Shown piece after piece: positions 57,270 through 64,000 of a DNA stretch of 64,000 bases (within the stretch, counting starts at the first letter, position 1; every line of letters starts with the position of its first letter). The DNA is taken from the NCBI GenBank assembly GCA_025024175.1, contig QCXZ01000041.1, forward strand, positions 47,983,786-48,047,785, read 5' to 3'. A model generated the notes under the pieces. The model saw nothing but the letters and a program-made list of their open reading frames with translations. It did no database searches and had not been told where the DNA came from. This stretch comes from Rhyzopertha dominica (Eukaryota; Arthropoda; Insecta; Coleoptera; Bostrichidae). The translations under genes and the position numbers were made by a program.

Positions 57270-58560
57270 TCAATAAAAATGTCAAATTATATTCAGTTAA
57301 AAACAAATCCTGACAAAATTTATTGTTTTTGTCGCCCATATTTTAAAAGAAAACCGATCATACAAAGTGACTCCAAAATTCTGAGTAGACATCAATTCTC
57401 GCTTGTGATAAATTCCAAGAAATTTTTTATGCGGCACATCGTATATTTAAATTCAACAGATTTAAGTTACAGGTAATTTAAAAAATTAAACCGCCAATAT
57501 ACGAGAGGTGTGACTGAATAACATCCAATATCCCCGGCCTTAAGAGAGGTATGGGTGACTAAAAGATCATATTACGCAACAAATGCGACTTGTTACACTT
57601 AAAGTTACAAATAATGTACAGGAAATGTTTGCTAATCGTTTAGGTTATTGCTAGCTGATTACGGGAAGACAAAATGCAATGGAAACATCTGCTCTGATCA
57701 ATCCAATTTCGTCTTTTTTAGGACACCCTTAATAAGGACGTGCGATATTTGTAAATGTAAGAGCAAGGAGCCCTCAGCCAAGAAACTTTCAAGAACTGAC
57801 TAGAATCCGTGTCTATTTAGATTAACTGTTGACTTTTTACTATTTTCTTGTTCAAACATCTTTATTACTCATATATTTACTCATATATTCATTGGCCTCG
57901 TTTCAAGTTAAAAAAAACAATCCTGGACAAAAGGATTCAACACCATTAAGACCCGATTTGCGAGGCGCACGTTATTTTTTATCGCCCGGTCCGTCGGCCG
58001 GTTACCAAAAAGGAACTGGACCGCAGGTGGACCCTACAAAGCGGATGACACCATCACATGAGCGAAATGCCACGGCACTTAGATGTGATTTGTCTAGAAC
58101 AAGTACGGATTACCCGATACAGGCTGGATCTTGTCGCGCCACACTAACACGCGGGCCCGTCTTAACTGATATCATCTTTACACTGTGTCACTCAAGTTTT
58201 ATATACAAGGCGCATTCTTCGCTTCCCCGGACCAGTCCGCGTCCATTTTGNGATGGCCTCGCATCTCCCGATCTCGGGAGATGAATGGAGGATCCTTATT
58301 CTTGCGCGAGACGCGGGATTATGACAGTAGCTGATGGTATTTATTAAGACTAGAAACTAAGTAATATACGTTTACCCTACTAGTCGGATGTAGCACAAAG
58401 AAGATTCCTTTCAAAATAATTTATGAACTTGAACCTAGTTAGTTACTTTACGATGGAAACCTAGATTTCAGTTGCACTTTCTTGTATAGCAATAACAATA
58501 AAAGATTTCTACTTTATTATATAAGATGGGATATTTGTTTAATTGACATAAAACATGAGA
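57270..58560. other. No supported gene; GC-richer island at 57.9-58.3 kb
   Basis: The 151-codon plus frame at 57829-58284 lies over a GC-rich island (GCCCGGTCCGTCGGCCGG near 57983). Its peptide is low in recognisable features and contains an unresolved base near 58251, so I do not call a gene. Confidence 0.35.
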
Positions 58561-58566
58561 GTGGTA

Positions 58567-59795
58567 ATGTAAGTAACATAAGTTTTGAGTAAAATTTCTT
58601 AGCTCATTATCATAATTTCCAAAACATTCAGTCTAGTTACCATTTCCTGGCATTTATTCGAGTAAGCCTTGGAATAATTAACAATGTCATCGAAAAACTC
58701 TCGTGACACGGCGTATAAAATCGAAATCCAAAAAAGTATATATAATTTAGTTGGCCAATTGCTAAACGTGGATATTGTAAACATATTTCAAGGACGAAAT
58801 ATTTCCCGTGCAACTATTTCCCGAAGAATTAAGGTATGTGAGGAAGGAATACCTTGTGTAAACCTGCCAAAAAGCGGAAGGCCTCGGCTTTTGTCTGATA
58901 TCAAAGCACATAGATTGAGAGAAAGTGCAAAAGAAAAAGTTAGTGCATCTACACAAAGACTAGGAAGGCACTATGGAGTTTCACACATGACTGTACATCG
59001 GGAAATTAAGAGAAGTGGAATATTATTCAGAAAAAGAAGAAAATGCCCACCTGTGCAGTTGCAACGAATTCCACAGTGCTGTCGAGCACCAAGGCGTCAA
59101 CACTTTGCAAATGACAGAATCATTATTTTGGACGATGAAAAATATTTTACACTATCAAACTCTGAGATAAAGAGGAATGATGGATTCTAAACCGAGGATT
59201 TCCATGCTGCTCCGGATAATGTGAAATTTAAAAAAAAGAAGCCAAATATGACGACAAAATTCTGGTGAGGTGCGCCATTTCTTCGGCAGGTGCTTCGCAG
59301 CCATATGTAGGACATGTTTGAGGAGAAGCCATCACTGCAGGTCTTTATATACCAAGATGTTTGCCCAAATTGTTAAGATTTACACACGATCATCACAATA
59401 ATGATGAAATCATGTTCTGACCTAATCTAGCATCTGTCACTATCCCAGGAAAACTAGAGATTAGTTGGAAGCCAAAAACATCATCCCATTTGTGCCCAAA
59501 ATAGATAATGCTCCTAATGTTCCCCAAGTCTTATTGGACCTTATTGAGCAGAAAAGTTTATGATAATGGAGAGGAGGCAAAAAATGAAAAACAATTCCAA
59601 TCCAATCACTTATGAGACACTTGCGAACAAAAATACGACGGATTGAAGACCATGGGCCGCTAGCTGCATTATAAAATATTTTTATCGTTAAGAAATTATG
59701 TTTATCGGTAATCGTTTACGTAGTTTAAGCAAAGTTGAAATTTTGAACAAATTGTGTTAACTTGATTTTTGTCTCAAAACTTATATTACATACGT
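58567..59795 (+). mobile_element. Tc1/mariner-superfamily element with terminal inverted repeats
   Basis: The left end (ATGTAAGTAACATAAGTTTTGAG from 58567, shown here only as landmarks ATGTAAGTAAC and ATAAGTTTTGAG) and the complement of the right end (ACGTATGTAAT, ATAAGTTTTGAG) match over about 23 bp with three differences. TA flanks both ends (58565-58566, 59796-59797). The interior carries the transposase relic described separately. Total length about 1.23 kb is normal for the superfamily. Confidence 0.75.
58684..59650 (+). pseudogene. Tc1/mariner-superfamily DDE transposase, 3' half decayed
   Basis: The open part (58684-59190, 168 codons) has two HTH-like regions (about 14-50 and 73-110) joined by a GRPRLL hook at 66-71, then IIILDDEKYFTLSNSEIKRN with the first catalytic aspartate (150/151). 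After a stop the frame continues TEDFHAAPDNVKFKKKKPNM and TKFW. Shifted pieces follow: SYPGK-like and SWKPKTSSHLCPK, NAPNVPQ and EKQFQSNHL in varying frames. The usual middle block (WPDLASCHYA) and final block (ARPIEDFWA) are recognisable only as scrambled traces near 59420 and 59530. Start ATG at 58684 fits the family. It bound its own inverted repeats; now inactive. Confidence 0.78.
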
Positions 59796-59799
59796 TATT

Positions 59800-61595
59800 A
59801 AAACAAAGAACCGCATATCTGTGATGGTATTTTGAACTGCTTGCCTATCTCCTGCTTCATGTCTTCCGCTGTAATTGCCCTGCTCTCATTTCCAGTTACA
59901 TACAACATCGTCAAATATATCACACCCAGTATTTACCGACCAAGGGTATTGATAATGAACTGAACTGATCATGGTTTGTCAAACCCGGTTCGTTAGGAAA
60001 AATTTTTGTGAAAAATGTTTATCCATCAATAAAAATCTTGTTCGTACCAATCTTGATGTAGCCAAGGATGAAACTTAAAATTGTGCAATATTCTTATAAC
60101 AGATGTTTCACACATCTCAAAATCTTTAACTAGCTTTCAAGAACCAATATGAGAATTGATAGTTACTGCAGTTTAATTATGTTGATCCTTCTTCCGTTGA
60201 GATTTATGGATGAACACTATTCAGCATGATGACTCCCTAGTTTCCAACATTTTGGCCGTAATGTGTGAAATTTTCGTGGTAACTGAGGAAATCTTTCATC
60301 CCAAAGTCCAGAAGCATTGCGTTAATGCTTTCTATACAATCCCCAGGAATTAGCAACATGTCTAGTAGGCAGTCGGAGTTATTCATTCTTTTTAATTAGA
60401 AATACAACTAACAGTTACTTCAACTTTTACTTTTTTATGGAAATTATGGAAAAGCATCTTAAAATATTTAACAGAAACTTGATTAATAAATAATAATACT
60501 GAACAGACAGCAATAAACTCACAAAGAATATATGCTGTTAAGGGTTCATAATTCGTTCCAAAATAGGGTAACAATAACGTTCAGAGCAAGATGGTACTTT
60601 TTCAGTTTGTTGACATTAAATTAAGCTTTATTTATTACCGTAGCTTTTTCCGAAATTTTCAAATCTAAAAAGAAAACGGCACCTAAATACTGTTGGTAGC
60701 CAGAAGTGATTTTAGAAAATGGTTTAAGAGTTAATAATTGTATATTGTGACTTAAAAATCAAGAAGTCTACATATAGTACTGTTACGCCACTTCAACGCG
60801 TAAATTACCACGAGTCCTCTAGTGTAAATCAATGTTTATAAACAAGTCAAGGAAACTCTTTAATTATAATTGTTGTGAGATTAATTACATACGTGTTTGA
60901 GCACATAATTGATTTAAATGTGATACTTGATACACTCACGTCATGGACTACTGTTTGCCTGTCAATTCATTAGAAAATGGATAAGCAATTTAAATTGTTG
61001 TGCGCTATTATAAAATGTTTGTTCTGTACTCAACCTCGACAGTATGTTGCCTTTGTGTTAATGTCTCAACTATTATAACTAACCTTACCCATTTACACAC
61101 ACGCTGTGATCAAACCAATGTAGCTTCATTTTATGCCTGGTTTTGATGTATTTTTTCTAATAGAAATGTGGTTATTGGGCGATATTTTACACAGTGTATT
61201 GTTTCCTTACCATTATTGTAATGCGTCTGAGAAAACTGTTTCAGTTCATTTTTTAAAGCCTTTTGAGAGCTAGGATTATCATATGTAGTTTTGAGTGTCT
61301 TTATACAGTTGACTGAATTTTGCACTTTACATTTTAAAATTTGATTTGTCATTGTTTGTTGGAGACTTACATCTCACTATCTTTTGATCCTAGATTTTAC
61401 TACAATTTTAAACGTGCAAATTTCCCCTGCCTTCTTGAGGAAGTTGTGATCGTTATGATCTTGAGATAGTTGCTGCATTCGTCGCAAAGCATCGTATAGA
61501 TGTTACTTTTGACATGTTGAAAGATCGGTTATGCGAGACGCCCGCCAGTTCTTGTTATTTGTTCATCTCAAAAGGTAGTCTCCTAGAGTTCAGTC
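59800..61595. other. No gene recognised
   Basis: AT-rich DNA with short frames only. A few plus-strand pieces near 60190-60360 look like an old coding sequence but match nothing I can name. Confidence 0.35.
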
Positions 61596-61599
61596 TGGT

Positions 61600-62300
61600 A
61601 TGAAATTTCGTCATGAGCACTATTAACTTTTGCACAGTCGGTAGTAGACTTTCCTGTCTCTTCTTAGGAAATGTATACACAATATGTGCTACTGGTGGGA
61701 TGCTGTTCATCCTTCTATCAAGACACGGATTTTTGGTGTGTTATGTGCAAATCATATTACACAAGATGCCATTTATACAGCTTCCAGAAGGACGAATCCA
61801 CCGGATCGGATGGGATTTCCAGTTCTATTCTGTAGATTGTACTCCGGTATTGCATCTTCACTGTTTTGTTTACTCAGTCTATTTTAGGAATGCTGAGTAT
61901 TTCCTAGAGTCTGAAAATGCGCTTATAGCATATATTATGTCTTAAAGAATGGTTCTACAGACCCTTTTCCATCCTCTATAACTTTGCCAAGACTGTGCTG
62001 TTTAGAAATATATATGAGGCGAATAAGCACTGTATTTATCCGTTTTAGCACGGTTTTGCTTATATTTTTTTCAACATCTTGGTGACTTCATTTGACAACG
62101 AAGGATCATGTGGATGGTTCAGTCTTACTTAAAAGAAAGACGTAGGAAGTCCGTTAGAATAACCAAACCTCCGATGATTTTGTTGCTTGCACAGGAGTAC
62201 CTCAGGAATCGAATCCCGGCCCTTTGTTGTTTTAATTATTTATTAATCTATCGGATTAGAATTCTTTACAGATTTTATTCAATTTATCAGGTTGGCTAAA
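61600..62300 (+). pseudogene. Jockey-like non-LTR reverse transcriptase relic
   Basis: Plus-strand frames, with shifts, give NPPDRMGFPVLFCRLYSGIA (compare SPGPDGIPA-VLK-C), FPRVWKCAY with ITLPRLCCLEIYM (compare FP--WK-A-V-P--K and LP-L-K--EKL), WMVQSYLKERRRKSVRI (compare W--SYL--R---V) and CTGVPQESNPGPLLF (compare SGVPQGS-LGPLLF). No YADD box follows; instead a mariner terminus begins at 62345, 45 bp beyond. Two unrelated copies of this pattern (RT interrupted by mariner just after the GVPQGS region) occur in the window. The copy is dead. Confidence 0.72.
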
Positions 62301-62346
62301 TACTCAAATCTTGCTCATGTTGCGTTAGTTCAAAAACGAAATATTA

Positions 62347-63200
62347 CGAGGGTCATTCCATAATTCATGCAAATATCAAGCTGACGCTGAACTGGCGATG
62401 ACGAAAAACGAGTGCTGTTATATTACAAAAGTCTATCGTTCGGACATCACTTAGCTATATATAGAGTGCATGTAGTTTACTTAGTTTATGTGTAAAAAAT
62501 TCTCGAATCGGGGTAGTTTGATGCAATGGAACGTGTCACTGTAGCGGGTTAATGTGCGTATATCAAAATTCAAACACTACGCGAAATAAAAGATTGCTGA
62601 AATTCACGGTGCGTTACAAGAAGCTTGCCAGAAGTCGTGTGTGGATAGTTCATCAGTAAGTTGATGGAGTAAGCGTTCCAGAGCGTTGGGCTAGTGACCA
62701 CAGAAAATTGAGACCTCGTACTGCCACCGACAACACTTTTGCTGCTAAAAGACTTATTTGTCTTCTTTGTAGAAAATTTAAATGCATGATTCCAAAAGCG
62801 TAGACGAGATATGAATGACAGCGGCGATAAAGATAACGCTCGATGGCATAAAGCAATGTCAGTCACAGGAGTTTGCTGTGAATTTCACACATCCCCCGTG
62901 CAGCCCAGACATATGAGTCCTCGTGATTTCGTTCTGTTCCTCCAGTGGAAAGGAGAATTTCGTGAAGTACGATTTATTGACTTGGAAGGATAAAAGCTCT
63001 GCAACAGCATATGCATTCCAACTGCTGAAACATCTTGACAAAAATAACGTATTTAACAACATTACATTACTGCCGGAGCGATGGCAACTTGTTTTGGATA
63101 TGCAAGGGGATTATATTGCACGACTTTATTGGAATTTTTTAAGTATACATTTCATTTGCAAGCTGCGTTTCGGAGTGCAGGAATTTTAACATGACCCGCG
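62347..63200 (+). mobile_element. Internally deleted mariner-type element (about 854 bp)
   Basis: Termini CGAGGGTCATTCCATAATTC (left) and, on the complement, CGCGGGTCATGTTAAAATTC (right) are inverted repeats with TA on both sides (62345-62346, 63201-63202). The interior keeps mariner blocks in order: EIHGALQEACQKSCVDSSSV (HTH region), a RPRTATDN piece, DNARWHKA (compare HDNARPHKA), HPPCSPDMSPRDFVLFLQW (compare YSPDLSPCDFDLF) and LLPERWQLVLDMQGDYI (compare LPKRWQKVI--NGDYI). The segment with the first catalytic aspartate is deleted. The third aspartate survives. Not able to transpose alone. Confidence 0.82.
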
Positions 63201-63202
63201 TA

Positions 63203-64000
63203 TTTCATTATAAATGTTTAATAAACATTTCTAATTTACGTTGGGGAAGGCATTGGTCCAGGTATAACTATTAAGCAAAAATGTTCCTGACTTTTGGGGA
63301 AGCTGTATATTTTATTTGTGTTTCACGTTTATCTACTCCACATGGACTTTCTTTCACCTGTCAACTTTATATTTTTCGAGACGCTGAATCGCATAGATTC
63401 AAGATGCATATGAATGTGCTTTGTCCCAACTTTTGATCGTCAACGAGTCGTCAGCGGGAAGGAAATTACACAAACCTCGAGGCGCGTAAAAGTGACTCGG
63501 CCTAATGCATCTACGTCAGCATCTCCCGTCTGGTCGAAAAAATTCACACACTTAAACCAGATTACGGGTTCACTTAATAAAAACGAGCATTAGCTACATT
63601 AAGATAAACATCTTTATAACAAACTGACTGTGCAAGAACAGTTTGTAAGAGTAACTGCTTATTATTTATGGCGAAGGCGCGACTACATATTTCGAATTCT
63701 CGACATTGTAATAGGCCAATCTCGGTTTGCGAAATCCAGAATAACCTACACGGCCGCCGGTGTCGTGGGCAGCAAATCAGTGGCGTTTCCTGTTCGGGCT
63801 TTTCAGGTTTCTCGAAAACGTCGCTCGCCGCCGAGATGTAATAAATTGCCGAGGCGTGACGTCACGGTTAAAGTGAAAATTGCCTCGATTTCGTTAAAGT
63901 CTAAATATAATCATCCGGCGTATGGATGGCATTGTTGGGAACGACGATATAATAAGCGAGCCGAGATGGGGTCATTTATCAAAAGGTTGACGGCGATGAG
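63203..64000. other. GC-richer island at the window end, candidate regulatory DNA
   Basis: 63380-64000 is repeat-free and GC-richer, with CRE-like GTGACGTCAC near 63857 and several TAAT- and ATCA-type motifs. No open frame of note. It may be an enhancer or lie close to an exon outside the window; this is inference from composition. Confidence 0.25.

Noticed and set aside
57829..58284. 151-codon plus-strand frame as a gene
   Set aside because: No domain, proline/threonine-rich by base composition, an unresolved base inside, and no splice or promoter support.
1..64000. tRNA or rRNA genes, CRISPR arrays, bacterial operons
   Set aside because: I found no cloverleaf with A and B boxes, no rRNA-like sequence, no regularly spaced short repeats, and no ribosome-binding or operon structure.

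Overview
The window reads as nuclear DNA of an insect. It is AT-rich, has scattered single N gap bases, no operon-like gene packing, and a dense mix of transposon families typical of insects: mariner, Tc1-like, MULE, Penelope-like and several non-LTR retrotransposons. A beetle is my best guess from overall character, but nothing proves the order. I recognise no intact host gene, tRNA, rRNA or CRISPR array. The window is best read as a gene desert or the inside of one or more very large introns, with GC-richer, transposon-poor islands (about 3.1-3.9, 10.0-10.6, 11.6-12.1, 15.4-15.8, 22.8-23.3, 25.2-25.8, 27.5-28.1, 36.0-36.4, 39.6-40.3, 46.1-46.6, 49.5-50.3, 54.7-55.3, 57.9-58.3 and 63.4-64.0 kb) that look like constrained non-coding DNA. 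Two of them contain splice-signal-bounded open stretches that could be small exons (15599-15709 minus, 39720-39764 plus).

Mobile-element layout. 4.1 kb: MITE with long terminal inverted repeats. 8.2-8.9, 21.5-21.8, 30.6-30.8, 35.3-35.5 and 47.0-47.2 kb: decayed pieces of DDE transposases carrying the motif block PRSPDLTPLDFFLWG or its QQDGAPPH partner. 13.8-14.4 kb: MULE transposase relic. 18.9-20.0 kb: decayed mariner. 20.6-21.5 kb: Penelope-like element (PLE) with GIY-YIG endonuclease. 37.5-38.9 kb: nearly complete mariner with TA target duplication, broken by a 2-nt deletion and inserted in a dead non-LTR reverse transcriptase. 41.0-41.6, 55.4, 56.1-57.3 and 61.6-62.3 kb: further non-LTR relics. 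58.6-59.8 kb: Tc1/mariner-type element with terminal inverted repeats. 62.3-63.2 kb: internally deleted mariner. 50.3-51.5 kb: a 272-bp satellite array.

The most striking signal is a set of four short insertions (16941-17181, 29268-29471, 45244-45507, 51599-51848) with one shared design. Each is 204-264 bp, flanked by a perfect 12-15 bp target-site duplication, and consists of a long near-perfect inverted repeat that starts at one target-site edge and leaves a non-palindromic tail of 29-33 nt at the other. All carry, within the arms, a hammerhead-ribozyme-like core (CTGANGA, stem II, GAAAC) of the kind known from Penelope-like elements. A related non-palindromic copy lies at 13650-13801, and isolated cores occur at 17502-17530 and 18095-18125. 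Sequences differ strongly between copies but the architecture is constant, which suggests a common insertion mechanism driven by PLE machinery rather than one young family.
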